NCBI GenBank assembly: GCA_024398935.1
Contig: JAKSIH010000004.1
Span: 1 to 51,800 of the forward strand
DNA length: 51,800 nucleotides
Source: Fibrobacter sp.
GTDB lineage: Bacteria > Fibrobacterota > Fibrobacteria > Fibrobacterales > Fibrobacteraceae
Reading direction: 5' to 3'
Shown here: positions 8,676-17,111 of the stretch, piece by piece
Numbering within the stretch: the stretch's first letter is position 1
Layout: each line of letters starts with the position of its first letter
The notes under the pieces: model-generated
The model's database searches: none
What the model was told of the DNA's origin: nothing
Seen by the model: the letters and a program-made list of their open reading frames with translations, nothing else
Position numbers and translations under genes: made by a program

Positions 8676-9925
8676 GTTCCGGAAAGCTACTAGATAGTTC
8701 TCTCAAGATTGACTGGCTGTTTATAGGCCTTGTCGTAAGCCTCATGGCCTGCGGTCTTGTTCTTGTGTATTCCGCAACCATCATGGACGAAATCCCTTTT
8801 TACCGGACTTACTGGTTTAAGCAGTTGCTCCATTTTCTTGGGGGCTTTGTTGTTGCAAGTCTTCTTGTGTTCGTGAAGATTGACTGGTTGAAACGAGCCG
8901 CGGTTCCCTTGTACATTGTATCCCTGATTCTGCTGGCTGTAGTTCTTTTTGTTGCGGGCGACGTGGTGAAGGGGGCGGGTCGCTGGATTGACCTTGGACT
9001 ATTTAAGCTGCAACCATCCGAATTTGCGAAGATATCCTACCTGCTGGTGATTTCCTATTGGCTTTCCAGGCACCCGGTGAGCCTATATAAGGTTAAGTCT
9101 TTTGCGGTTCCCTTTGTTCTGTTTATTGTCCCCTTCGGCCTGGTGCTGAAGCAGCCTGACCTGAGTACGGCTCTTACCTTTATTGCGGTGACCCTCGTTG
9201 GATTTTTCTTTGCGGGCCTGACCCTGACGGATGTGTTCCTGATGGTAAGTCCCGTGGTATCCGTGTTGTTTTCGCATTCCCAGTCGATCGGTTACGAAAT
9301 CCTCTGGGGGCTCCTGATCTGCGCTGTGGTTTTTGCCCTGGTCCGCCGGCGCCTTCCAAAGGTCCTGACGGTGATTTTCCTGGCGGCAAATATCCTGGCG
9401 GGATACGCAAGTTCCATGGTGTGGAATATGCTGGAACCTCACCAGCAGAAGCGCGTGAATACCTTCCTGGATCCCATGAGCGATCCTATGGGGGATGGCT
9501 ATCAGGTGCTTCAGTCCATTACCGCCATCGGCAGCGGCGGTGTTTCAGGAAAGGGGTTCGGTAATGGAACCCAGACAAATCTTTCCTTTTTGCCGGAAGA
9601 ACACACGGACTTTATTTTCAGCGTGCTGGGCGAACAGTTCGGCTTTGTGGGCTGCGCCGTGATCCTTGTCCTTTTCGCCCTGTTCCTCTGGCGTGCGACA
9701 TCTGTGTGCAAGCTGACACCGGATCCTTTTGTGACCTTGGTGACCATGGGGGCGTCCACCATTTTCCTGTTCCATATCCTCGTGAACATCGCCATGACCA
9801 TTGGGCTTATGCCGGTGACGGGCCTTCCTCTGCCCTTCCTGTCCTATGGCGGATCTTTCGCGTTGACATGCATGGTGCTGGTCGGTTTTTTGCTGTGCCT
9901 GCGCTATCAGTGCCGTCGCCGTTAA
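8672..9925 (+). CDS. rodA: RodA, SEDS-family peptidoglycan glycosyltransferase
   Basis: RodA polymerises lipid II and works as a complex with PBP2 (the preceding gene). The 417-residue polytopic protein has about ten membrane segments and SEDS signatures: KGAGRWIDLGLFKLQPSE, a periplasmic loop with WNMLEPHQQKRVNTFLDP, and LPEEHTDFIFSVLGEQFGF. The start is a TTG whose last two bases form part of the mrdA stop (TTGA overlap). It ends the mre operon; 103 nt without a clear terminator follow. Confidence 0.96.
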   Translation: MSSGKLLDSSLKIDWLFIGLVVSLMACGLVLVYSATIMDEIPFYRTYWFKQLLHFLGGFVVASLLVFVKIDWLKRAAVPLYIVSLILLAVVLFVAGDVVKGAGRWIDLGLFKLQPSEFAKISYLLVISYWLSRHPVSLYKVKSFAVPFVLFIVPFGLVLKQPDLSTALTFIAVTLVGFFFAGLTLTDVFLMVSPVVSVLFSHSQSIGYEILWGLLICAVVFALVRRRLPKVLTVIFLAANILAGYASSMVWNMLEPHQQKRVNTFLDPMSDPMGDGYQVLQSITAIGSGGVSGKGFGNGTQTNLSFLPEEHTDFIFSVLGEQFGFVGCAVILVLFALFLWRATSVCKLTPDPFVTLVTMGASTIFLFHILVNIAMTIGLMPVTGLPLPFLSYGGSFALTCMVLVGFLLCLRYQCRRR

Positions 9926-10028
9926 TTTTTTGAAATTGTATAAAAAGATTTTCAGAAAAAGTTTGAACAACTGAACTGAAAAAATCGTTTCTAGAGATGT
10001 AGTCCTTAATATCATCTAGGAGCGGTAT

Positions 10029-10745
10029 ATGAGTATACTCGATAATTTCAGCGGCTTTATTTTTGGAATGGAATGCCTGGGGTGCGGAAATCCCTCGGGG
10101 AATCTTGATCCCTGGCTTTGTCCCGCGTGCAGGGCGGAACTGAACCGGTTGTCCGCATCCTCCTGCTCCCCGTCAGTAGACGTGTTCTGCCTTTTCCCCA
10201 TGCGTCCTCTGACTCGCCACCTGGTGCACGCCCTGAAGTACAAGAGCATTCCGGGCATGGCAACCTATTTGGTAAAACATTCTGCGGCGCGAACCGACTT
10301 CTGTATAGGGCAGGAGCTGGCTCTGCTGCCTCAGCCTTTATTTTTTGTCCCGGTACCGATTCATCCGGCGCGATTGCGTGAACGGGGGTATAACCAGGCG
10401 GAAAAGATTGCAGAGGCGCTGGCCCTGGTTTGTGGCGGAAGGGTTTGCCGCTGGCTTCGTCGAAAGACCTTCGTGGTCTCCCAGACAAAGCTTTCCAGGG
10501 AACAGCGGGAGTGGAACGTGGCGGGCGCCTTTGAATGCCGCCTACCCTCGAAACCGCCTTCTCGCGGAACGGTCATTGTGGTTGACGATGTGTACACTAC
10601 GGGAGCGACAACTGCTTCCTGTCTGGGAATGTTTGGACCTGATTTTCCTTTGCCACTAAAGGTCTGCACCCTGCTGTTTGAGGAACCTGCAACTGCCGCC
10701 GCCGACTTTGCCGCGGACCAGCGCGCGGGGTGGGAGTACGGCTAG
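10029..10745 (+). CDS. ComF-family phosphoribosyltransferase-like protein
   Basis: The 238-residue product has an N-terminal zinc-knuckle-like pair (C16xxC19 and C31xxC34) and a C-terminal PRTase fold with the PRPP-binding loop VVDDVYTTGATT (about 182-193), preceded by RLRERGYNQAE. This is the ComF/GntX pattern, linked to DNA uptake in some bacteria, though the biochemical substrate is unsettled. AGGAG lies 6 nt before ATG 10029. It stands alone after rodA, and a terminator hairpin follows at 10780. Confidence 0.88.
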   Translation: MSILDNFSGFIFGMECLGCGNPSGNLDPWLCPACRAELNRLSASSCSPSVDVFCLFPMRPLTRHLVHALKYKSIPGMATYLVKHSAARTDFCIGQELALLPQPLFFVPVPIHPARLRERGYNQAEKIAEALALVCGGRVCRWLRRKTFVVSQTKLSREQREWNVAGAFECRLPSKPPSRGTVIVVDDVYTTGATTASCLGMFGPDFPLPLKVCTLLFEEPATAAADFAADQRAGWEYG

Positions 10746-10773
10746 TTTCTTGGGCGACGGCCCGGAACCGTCA

Positions 10774-10804
10774 AAAAAGAAGGACCGGCACGGAGCCGGT
10801 CCTT
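10774..10804 (-). terminator. Bidirectional terminator between comF-like gene and tRNA-Ser
   Basis: A 10-bp perfect stem (AAGGACCGGC/GCCGGTCCTT, 5-nt loop). The A-run on its left gives a T-tail on the minus strand, so it best serves tRNA-Ser; it can also stop comF-like transcription. Confidence 0.82.
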
Positions 10805-10807
10805 AAG

Positions 10808-10888
10808 CGGAGGAAGAGGGACTCGAACCCCCAAGCCTTACGGCGGCGGTTTTCAAGACCGCTGACTTACCAATTAGCCTATTCCTCC
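10808..10888 (-). tRNA. tRNA-Ser (anticodon TGA)
   Basis: On the minus strand the acceptor stem GGAGGAA/TTCCTCC is perfect, the anticodon loop is CTTGAAA (TGA, reads UCA), and there is a long variable arm as expected for serine tRNA. The discriminator is G. The 3' CCA is not encoded. Confidence 0.95.
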
Positions 10889-10900
10889 AGGCGGCACAAA

Positions 10901-10929
10901 GGATAGAAAATTTTTGGCTCGCCCGTCAA
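10901..10929 (-). promoter_or_regulatory. Candidate promoter of tRNA-Ser
   Basis: On the minus strand TTGACG (10924-10929) is followed after 16-17 nt by a weak TCTATC-like -10. The tRNA begins about 13 nt further on. Confidence 0.45.
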
Positions 10930-11037
10930 CAAAAAGGGAAAAATTGCAGGTAAAAGTCCTTTTTCCTGTAATTTATGTCTAGACTTTGGCTTTGTATGCT
11001 TGAGTTTGAATCACATATTAACTAAATTATACATTGT

Positions 11038-12192
11038 ATGACGGAACAAAATGAATTACAGACTCAGGAATCCCAGAAAATCCTAGACTTGCTGTTCTCC
11101 TACATGCCGAAAATCGCGGCGGAACGCAAGATGGATAACCTGCTGGTTCTCATGGCCGACCTAGGTCGTTCCATTGTGTCTGCGGATCGTTGTTCCCTAT
11201 GGCTTGTGGATGAGGACAGCAACGAACTTTGGACAAAGGTTGCCCATGGTGTTAAGGAGTTGCGGATTCCTGCGGACGCAGGCTTTGCAGGATACTCTGC
11301 CCAGACGGGCGAATCCCTTTTGATTGCAGATGCCTACCAGGACAACAGGTTCGACCGTCGCAGTGATGAAAAGACTCACTACCGGACCGCATCTGTCATG
11401 ACGGTTCCTCTGATGAATTCTCAGGGGAAGGTGATGGGTGTGTTCCAGGCCATCAATAAGGTGGGCGAGACCAAAGTGTTTTCCAGGGAAGATCTGGAAC
11501 GCCTGGGGCTTACCGCAGTCTACTCTGCCAAGACGGTGGAGTCTGCCATGCTGACTTCCGAACTGGAAGCGACTCAGCGAGAGATCATTCATATTCTTGG
11601 TGAAGCTTCCGAATCCCGTAGCCAGGAAACCGGTGGGCACATTCAGCGTGTGGCGGGCATTTCCGCAAAGCTTGCCGTTGCCATGGGACTGCCTGCCGAG
11701 GAGGTCGACAAGATTCGCCTTGCGACTCCCATGCACGACCTGGGCAAGATCGGTATTCCTGATAGCGTGTTGAACAAGCCGGGTAAGCTTACCGACGAGG
11801 AATATGCCATTATGAAGACCCACTCTGAACTGGGCTATACCATGCTGGCATCCTCTAAGCGAAAGCTTTTGCGCTATGCTGCTAACGTGGCGCGTTCCCA
11901 CCATGAACGCTGGGATGGTCGCGGTTATCCGTTGGGACTGAAGGGGAATGAAATTCCGCTGGCAGGCCGTATCTGTGCTGTTGCCGATGTTCTGGATGCT
12001 CTTTCTAGCCCCCGCTGCTACAAGGCTCCCTGGCCTGAAGAACGCGTGAAGGAAGAATTTCTGAAAATGAGCGGATCCCAGTTCCAGCCTGAGGTGGTGG
12101 ATGCCCTTATGGCAAATTGGGATGAAATTTTTGCCTGTTACCGCAATGCCCCTCATGATGGGGACGACTCCACCGGAGAAAGCCGGAGATAA
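11038..12192 (+). CDS. GAF domain plus HD-GYP domain protein (predicted cyclic-di-GMP phosphodiesterase)
   Basis: The 384-residue soluble protein has a GAF sensor domain (about 20-170) and an HD-GYP domain (about 180-370). HD-GYP hallmarks are all present: GGHIQRVAG, MHDLGKIGIPD, KTHSELGYTML, SHHERWDGRGYPLGLKG and ICAVADVLDAL. Such enzymes hydrolyse cyclic di-GMP in response to a signal sensed by GAF. The GYP motif is intact, so it is probably active. No Shine-Dalgarno is visible; a TAAATT box ends 9 nt before ATG. The structured repeat array begins 6 nt after its stop. Confidence 0.92.
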   Translation: MTEQNELQTQESQKILDLLFSYMPKIAAERKMDNLLVLMADLGRSIVSADRCSLWLVDEDSNELWTKVAHGVKELRIPADAGFAGYSAQTGESLLIADAYQDNRFDRRSDEKTHYRTASVMTVPLMNSQGKVMGVFQAINKVGETKVFSREDLERLGLTAVYSAKTVESAMLTSELEATQREIIHILGEASESRSQETGGHIQRVAGISAKLAVAMGLPAEEVDKIRLATPMHDLGKIGIPDSVLNKPGKLTDEEYAIMKTHSELGYTMLASSKRKLLRYAANVARSHHERWDGRGYPLGLKGNEIPLAGRICAVADVLDALSSPRCYKAPWPEERVKEEFLKMSGSQFQPEVVDALMANWDEIFACYRNAPHDGDDSTGESRR

Positions 12193-12198
12193 TAAGAT

Positions 12199-12790
12199 GC
12201 AAGGGGACTGCCGTCCCCCTGGACCCCCTACTCAATCGCTGCGCTATCACAGGCTTCGCCTGTTCAGCTTGCTCTTTCGTGTATGAGTGGCACTGAAGTG
12301 CCTACTCATATTTATGCGGAAAAAGGACATGGGGTTTGAGCAGACGCAAGGGGACTGCCGTCCCCCTGGACCCCCTACTCAATCGCTGCGCTATCACAGG
12401 CTTCGCCTGTTCAGCTTGCTCTTTCGTGTATGAGTGGCACTGAAGTGCCTACTCATATTTATGCAGAAAAAGGACTTGGGGTTTGAGTTGGCGCAAGGGG
12501 GCTGCCGCCCCCTTGGAACCCCCAGCAAACGATTTCGCTTCACAAGTCGTGGACTTGTTCGCTCGTCCTTTGCTGTTGAGGGGCGCTGAAGCGCCTCCTC
12601 AAAAATCAGGTAATGATGCCGCAAGGGGACTGCCGTCCCCCTGGACCCCCTACTCAATCGCTGCGCTATCACAGGCTTCGCCTGTTCAGCTTGCTCTTTC
12701 GTGTATGAGTGGCACTGAAGTGCCTACTCATATTTATGCAGAAAAAGGACTTGGGGTTTGAGTTGGCGCAAGGGGGCTGCCGCCGCCGCC
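12199..12790 (+). repeat. Tandem array of structured repeats: A-A-B-A-(truncated B)
   Basis: Unit A (147 bp) begins at 12199, 12346 and 12621; unit B (128 bp) at 12493; a truncated B starts at 12768. Each unit starts GCAAGGGG and carries three hairpins. Hairpin 1 is GGGGAC/GTCCCC in A and GGGGGC/GCCCCC in B. Hairpin 2 is ACAGGC/GCCTGT in A and ACAAGTC/GACTTGT in B. Hairpin 3 is ATGAGT-GGCACT/AGTGCC-ACTCAT in A and TTGAGG-GGCGCT/AGCGCC-CCTCAA in B, each with one bulged T. The second and third A copies are identical; the first differs at a few bases near its end. No real gene is seen here. Confidence 0.93.
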
Positions 12791-12821
12791 CTCCCTTTGT
12801 TAATATCTTTCTCTCGTTAAT

Positions 12822-12855
12822 AAAAAAAGGCCTTAGCTTTGCTAAGACCTTTTTT
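12822..12855 (-). terminator. Terminator of tRNA-Phe (A/T-flanked, possibly bidirectional)
   Basis: The hairpin CTTAGC-TTT-GCTAAG is flanked by AAAAAAAGG on the left and CCTTTTTT on the right, so both strands have a T-tail. It lies just 3' of tRNA-Phe on the minus strand and at the end of the repeat array. Confidence 0.85.
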
Positions 12856-12857
12856 CG

Positions 12858-12930
<73 letters not shown>

Positions 12931-12944
12931 GTTTTGGTAGCCCA

Positions 12945-12973
12945 AATATAGTACATGTTGTGAGGCTTGTCAA
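12945..12973 (-). promoter_or_regulatory. Promoter of tRNA-Phe
   Basis: On the minus strand a perfect TTGACA (12968-12973) is followed after 17 nt by TATATT (12945-12950), extended as TATATTTG; the tRNA starts 14 nt later. Confidence 0.85.
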
Positions 12974-13039
12974 GGGTAAATAAGATATTACTGAAATTTT
13001 TTCCTTTTTTTCCAATAATCTTCTAAATTTAAGGGGGAG

Positions 13040-13090
13040 ATGATGGATTGGAATCCGAAAAGATTTTTTCGGATGTTATTCTTTTTATAG
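13040..13090 (+). other. Possible short leader ORF upstream of the CotH lipoprotein
   Basis: ATG 13040 after AAGGGGGAG opens a 16-codon frame (MMDWNPKRFFRMLFFL) ending 8 nt before GTG 13099. A CCGAAAA/TTTTCGG hairpin lies inside it. TAAATT is at 13024. It could be a leader peptide or chance. Confidence 0.25.
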
Positions 13091-13098
13091 GTGGAAAT

Positions 13099-15576
13099 GT
13101 GAAGGTTTTTAAAAGATTGAACAGTTTAGCCGCTCTTGGCTGTCTTGGACTTTCCTTTGCAGGTTTGGTGGCCTGTTCCGATGATCCCTCTACTCCCAGT
13201 GTCGGGCCGGTTCCTCCTGGTGGGGAAAATCCCGGGGATGCTCCTGTTGTTATTGATCCCATTACAGGTGATTCCAGTGTGCAGCAGATTGATACGACTA
13301 CGCATATCGATCCGGTTACAGGCGATACAATCAAGAAAATCGATACCCTTTACATCCCGCTGGATACCACCATGCACTGGGTGGGCAATTCCGCCCTGCT
13401 GATCACCGAAATCGCTCCTGTAAACCTGAACTGGACCGATGAAGAGGGTAATGACCCGGGTTGGGTTGAAATTTACAATGCGGGTTCCGAAGCTGCTAAC
13501 CTGAAGGGTTATGCCTTGATTGAAACTTTGGGCAAGGGCCGCAAGTGGATCTTTGGCGATGAACTGATTGCCGCCAAGAGTTTCCGTACGGTCTTCTGCG
13601 ACAAGAAGAACCTGGTCACGGCTCCCAACGACACCGAACTGGGCAAGGGACGCACTCATACCAACTGGAAACTGGAAAAGGATGGCGGTACAGTCTATCT
13701 GGTGGACCCCTACTTTGGCGTTCGCGATTCCGTAAAATATCCTACCCTTGAATCTGGCGTAAGCTGGGGCATTGTGGATGGTGGTGCCTGGAAATATTTC
13801 GGCAAGCCCACTCCGGAAAAGCCCAACAATGTGGAAACTGCATACGAGGGATTCGCTCCGGAATTTTCCTTCAATGGATCTGAGGGAGGCTTCTATAACG
13901 CTCCTGTGACTTTGAATCCGCCTTCTACAAGTGATGGCCTGAAGGTGCGCTGCACCCAGGATGGCTCCGCTCCCACCAAGGATTCCCCGGAATTTAACCA
14001 GACTATTACTATCGACAAGAATACGGTTCTTCGCTGTGCTGCCTTCAAGGATGGCCTTTTGACCAAGAAGACTGTAACCAACACCTACTTCATTGGCGAG
14101 CAGGTGAAGATGCCTGTGGTGGCTGTGAGCGTTGACCCTGTTTTCTTCCAGAAGTACTACAAGAAGACTAACGGTGGCGAGCCGGATATGAAGCACGACC
14201 AGATGTATGCTCCCAATGAATCCTATCCTAACGATTCTGGTGAGTTGCCGGTCCATGTGGAATATTTTGAAAATGGTTCCAGCAGCAAGGGAAAGGCTTG
14301 GGAAATCGATGCCGGAATTTCTCTGATGGGTGGCTGGAGCCGTATGGAGCGAAAGAAGTCCGTTGCAATCGCCATGCGCGAAGAATATCAGGACGGCTGG
14401 CTGCATTATCCCCTTTTCGAAACCCGCAAGAATCCCGAAAAGGATAAGTACAAGGCCTTTAACCTCCGCAATAACGGTAACCGTTTTGTGGCGGACTACT
14501 TTGCCGATGCTGTAGGTGGCGCCGCTCTTGAAGGTAGTGGTGTAGATTATCAGCGCAGCCGCCAGGTGGTGGTGTTCTATAACGGCACTTACTATGGCAT
14601 TCACGATATGCGTGAACGCTATAACAAGAACTATGTGGAATCCAACTATGGAATTGAGGCAGGCACCGTAAACTTCATCAAGCATCTGAATAAGACTATT
14701 ACGGCAAGTAACGGAACCACTGCCGATTACTTGGCCATGCTGGCCTTTATTAACAAGAACGATATGTCCGTTCCTGCAAACTATGAAATGGCAAAGAGTC
14801 TCATCGATATTGGAAACTTTGCTGATTACATGATTGCCGAAATGTACATCCACAATGGTGACTGGCCCGATAACAACGTTCGTGCCTGGAAGTCTCCGGA
14901 ACAGCCCTGGAAGTTCATGATTTATGACCTTGACCACGGCTTCCGCTGGGATTGGAGCGTTGCCGGTTTCGGTGAGTCTACCAATATGTTCTCCTGGGTA
15001 AAGAAGGGTGGCAAGAATGGCTGTAATTCTGGTGAATTCTGTTTTGCCGGTTTGTACAACAGCCTTATCAAGAGCAATGACTTCAAGCGTCTGTTCATTA
15101 ACCATGCGTCTGTGATGTTTGCCAACTACATGAATGGAAAGAATATTGCGGACCAGGCTAAGTTCCTTGCAGGAATGCTGGACCCGACAGATGTGGCTAG
15201 GGATATGGAAGTGGAAGCCTACAAGGAAAGAAGAAACAGCTATGCTCATGAATTTGACCCCTATGGTGAAAAGCTTGGATCTTGGGCTTCTGATCGTGAT
15301 GCCGTGGTGAAGAGTGAATACAAGAGCGAATTTGGCCTTTCCGGTGAAATTTCTGTGACTATCGGTTCTACTGGAAACGGTACTGTTCTCATGGAAGGCA
15401 TGAAGCTGCCGGGTAACGGTTCCTACACCGGTAAGTTCTACGCTGGTATCGGCATGGAGCTGACTGCAGTGCCTGCCGCGGGAGCCGTGTTTGCTGGCTG
15501 GTCTGACGGTTCTACCGACAACCCCCATATGATTTCAACCGATGGCGATGTGTCCATTACTGCAAGCTTCAAGTAA
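13099..15576 (+). CDS. Lamin-tail / CotH-domain lipoprotein
   Basis: GTG 13099 (after AGGTGG) gives 825 residues starting with a type II signal peptide and lipobox AGLVAC; a TTG at 13048 would add 17 residues before the signal and is less likely. Domains in order: Pro/Gly linker; lamin-tail domain (about 99-215, LLITEIAPVNLNW...WVEIYN); chitobiase-like beta domain (about 255-335, RCTQDGSAPTKDSP); CotH-type domain (about 338-700, with GISLMGGWSRMERKKS, YYGIHDMRERYN and MIYDLDHGFRWD); and a C-terminal Gly-rich repeat domain (about 752-825, AAGAVFAGWSDGSTDNP). CotH proteins are atypical protein kinases in Bacillus spores; the role in this lineage is unknown. Likely surface-exposed (inference). 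Confidence 0.86.
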   Translation: MKVFKRLNSLAALGCLGLSFAGLVACSDDPSTPSVGPVPPGGENPGDAPVVIDPITGDSSVQQIDTTTHIDPVTGDTIKKIDTLYIPLDTTMHWVGNSALLITEIAPVNLNWTDEEGNDPGWVEIYNAGSEAANLKGYALIETLGKGRKWIFGDELIAAKSFRTVFCDKKNLVTAPNDTELGKGRTHTNWKLEKDGGTVYLVDPYFGVRDSVKYPTLESGVSWGIVDGGAWKYFGKPTPEKPNNVETAYEGFAPEFSFNGSEGGFYNAPVTLNPPSTSDGLKVRCTQDGSAPTKDSPEFNQTITIDKNTVLRCAAFKDGLLTKKTVTNTYFIGEQVKMPVVAVSVDPVFFQKYYKKTNGGEPDMKHDQMYAPNESYPNDSGELPVHVEYFENGSSSKGKAWEIDAGISLMGGWSRMERKKSVAIAMREEYQDGWLHYPLFETRKNPEKDKYKAFNLRNNGNRFVADYFADAVGGAALEGSGVDYQRSRQVVVFYNGTYYGIHDMRERYNKNYVESNYGIEAGTVNFIKHLNKTITASNGTTADYLAMLAFINKNDMSVPANYEMAKSLIDIGNFADYMIAEMYIHNGDWPDNNVRAWKSPEQPWKFMIYDLDHGFRWDWSVAGFGESTNMFSWVKKGGKNGCNSGEFCFAGLYNSLIKSNDFKRLFINHASVMFANYMNGKNIADQAKFLAGMLDPTDVARDMEVEAYKERRNSYAHEFDPYGEKLGSWASDRDAVVKSEYKSEFGLSGEISVTIGSTGNGTVLMEGMKLPGNGSYTGKFYAGIGMELTAVPAAGAVFAGWSDGSTDNPHMISTDGDVSITASFK

Positions 15577-15623
15577 TATTTTGACTTTGACAGTGCGGGA
15601 ACACCCTGCAGAAAAATAACGAG

Positions 15624-15650
15624 AGCACGGATTTTAGTCCGTGCTTTTTT
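15624..15650 (+). terminator. Terminator of the CotH lipoprotein gene
   Basis: The perfect stem AGCACGGA/TCCGTGCT with a 6-nt loop is followed by a T-run. A conserved GCGGGAACAC element sits about 27 nt before it (see findings). Confidence 0.92.
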
Positions 15651-15696
15651 GTATTTGCCGGATAAGGCCTGCGGCTCATTTTCTAAATTGTGGGTC

Positions 15697-16440
15697 ATGG
15701 CTGCATCCAAGAAGAAAGACCCCAACGATAAAAGTTATGTCCGGAAGATGTTCGACGAAATTTCCGGACGGTACGATTTCCTGAACCACTCCCTGAGCTG
15801 TTTTCAGGACATTCTCTGGCGTAGGGCCTGCTGTAAGGAACTGCGCCGGAAAAGGCCGGGAAAGCGCCTGCTGGACCTGTGTGGTGGCACTGGGGATTTT
15901 GCGGTGACCTACGAGCAGTTTAACGGGAAGCAGGATCTGGCTATCCTTGGAGATTTTTCCTACGGCATGCTGAAGGGTGCGGAGGGCAAGCGAACCTCGG
16001 CGGTTCCTATCCAGCTGGATGCCATGAAATTGCCTTTCCCCGATAAGACTTTTGACGTTGTGCTGAATGGTTTCGGCATGCGTAACGTGCCTGACGTGAA
16101 GGGCGCCCTGCAGGAATCCGCCCGCGTGTTGGATGATGGGGGCTACCTGCAGATTCTGGAGTTTTTCTCCCCTCGAAATGCCTTCAATGAATTTTTCTAC
16201 AAGGTTCTGGCCCCGCTGTTCATTCCCGTCATGGGAGCATTCTTTAGCAAGAAGGATGCCTACGAGTACCTGGTGAATTCCGTTACGAATTTCCTTTCCG
16301 TAAAGCAGTTCGTGAAGGTGGCGAAGAAGAATGGTTTTGAGCTGGTCCATGTGAAGCCCTGCTTCTTTGGTGTGGCGTACCGAGTCCTTTTGAGAAAGTC
16401 TTCCAATGCGATGGTAAATACTGCGCCGGAGGCGAAGTAG
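15697..16440 (+). CDS. ubiE: UbiE/MenG-type quinone C-methyltransferase
   Basis: An SAM-dependent methyltransferase that methylates demethylmenaquinone (MenG) or the ubiquinone precursor. The 247-residue product shows KMFDEISGRYDFLNH, SAM motif I LLDLCGGTGDFA, and NGFGMRNVPD, all family signatures. ATG 15697 is chosen; reading from 15649 would start inside the terminator. TAAATT ends exactly 7 nt before the ATG and no Shine-Dalgarno is seen, so the message may be leaderless. It overlaps ubiX by one base. Confidence 0.93.
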   Translation: MAASKKKDPNDKSYVRKMFDEISGRYDFLNHSLSCFQDILWRRACCKELRRKRPGKRLLDLCGGTGDFAVTYEQFNGKQDLAILGDFSYGMLKGAEGKRTSAVPIQLDAMKLPFPDKTFDVVLNGFGMRNVPDVKGALQESARVLDDGGYLQILEFFSPRNAFNEFFYKVLAPLFIPVMGAFFSKKDAYEYLVNSVTNFLSVKQFVKVAKKNGFELVHVKPCFFGVAYRVLLRKSSNAMVNTAPEAK

Positions 16441-17027
16441 TGGGCCGTTATATTCTGGGAGTGACAGGGGCAAGCGGGGCGATTTACGCCACCCGTACTG
16501 CCATGCACCTGAAGCGTCTTGGGCATTCTGTTACTGCCTTGGTGACGGCTCCTGGTCGTGAGGTGGTTTCCTACGAAGGTCAGAACACCTTGTTCGACTA
16601 CTGCGATGAAATGCCCGACGTCAATGATTTTTTTGCGGAGTGCTCCAGCGGAAGTGCCGATTATGCAGGCATGGCTGTGGTTCCCTGCTCCATGGGGACC
16701 TTAGGCCGCATTGCAAATGGAACGTCTGACAACTTGCTGGTCCGTTCTGCGGATGTTTGCTTAAAGGAGCGCCGCCCTCTGGTGATTGTCCCTCGGGAGA
16801 TGCCCTACAACCTGATCCATCTGGAAAACATGGAACGCCTTACCCGGGCAGGTGCCGTGGTGATTGCCGCGTCCCCTCAGTTTTACAGCTGGCCCGCTTC
16901 CATTGATGAACTGGTGGACACGGTGGTGGTGAAGGTGCTGAAGCATTTGGGTATACCGGCGGAACAGCTGAAGGAAATTACGAAACCCTGGAGCGGTGAA
17001 CAATTAACAGTGAATAGTGAACAGTGA
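16440..17027 (+). CDS. ubiX: Flavin prenyltransferase UbiX
   Basis: UbiX makes the prenylated FMN cofactor for UbiD-type decarboxylases. The 195-residue protein has the N-terminal VTGASGAIYATR, MAVVPCSMGTLGRIANG and VPREMPYNLIHLENM signatures. Start GTG 16440 shares its G with the upstream stop codon. The last nine or so codons (ending VNSEQ) are made from the heptanucleotide repeat array that begins at 16999, so the true family C-terminus has been extended by repeat DNA. Confidence 0.95.
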   Translation: MGRYILGVTGASGAIYATRTAMHLKRLGHSVTALVTAPGREVVSYEGQNTLFDYCDEMPDVNDFFAECSSGSADYAGMAVVPCSMGTLGRIANGTSDNLLVRSADVCLKERRPLVIVPREMPYNLIHLENMERLTRAGAVVIAASPQFYSWPASIDELVDTVVVKVLKHLGIPAEQLKEITKPWSGEQLTVNSEQ

Positions 17028-17103
17028 ATAGTGAAAAATGAAGGATGAAGTATGAAAAATTAAGAATGTTCATTTTTCACCTTTCATTTTTCATCTTTCA
17101 TTC
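16999..17103 (+). repeat. Heptanucleotide array, 10 direct then 5 inverted units
   Basis: Exact 7-nt spacing from 16999: AACAATT, AACAGTG, AATAGTG, AACAGTG, AATAGTG, AAAAATG, AAGGATG, AAGTATG, AAAAATT, AAGAATG. The inverted form follows: TTCATTT, TTCACCT, TTCATTT, TTCATCT, TTCATTC. It spans the ubiX end and stops 8 nt before the ubiA-type start. Confidence 0.93.
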
Positions 17104-17111
17104 AATAAGTT

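Noticed and set aside
10808..10888. Opal suppressor or selenocysteine tRNA because of the TGA anticodon
   Set aside because: Anticodon TGA reads UCA (serine); arm lengths are of ordinary tRNA-Ser.
12199..12790. CRISPR array
   Set aside because: Repeats are 128-147 bp, directly adjacent, without unique spacers, and no cas genes are near.
13126..15528. 800-codon minus-strand ORF opposite the CotH gene
   Set aside because: Shadow of the real gene; composition is odd (His/Ile/Val-rich) with no domain.
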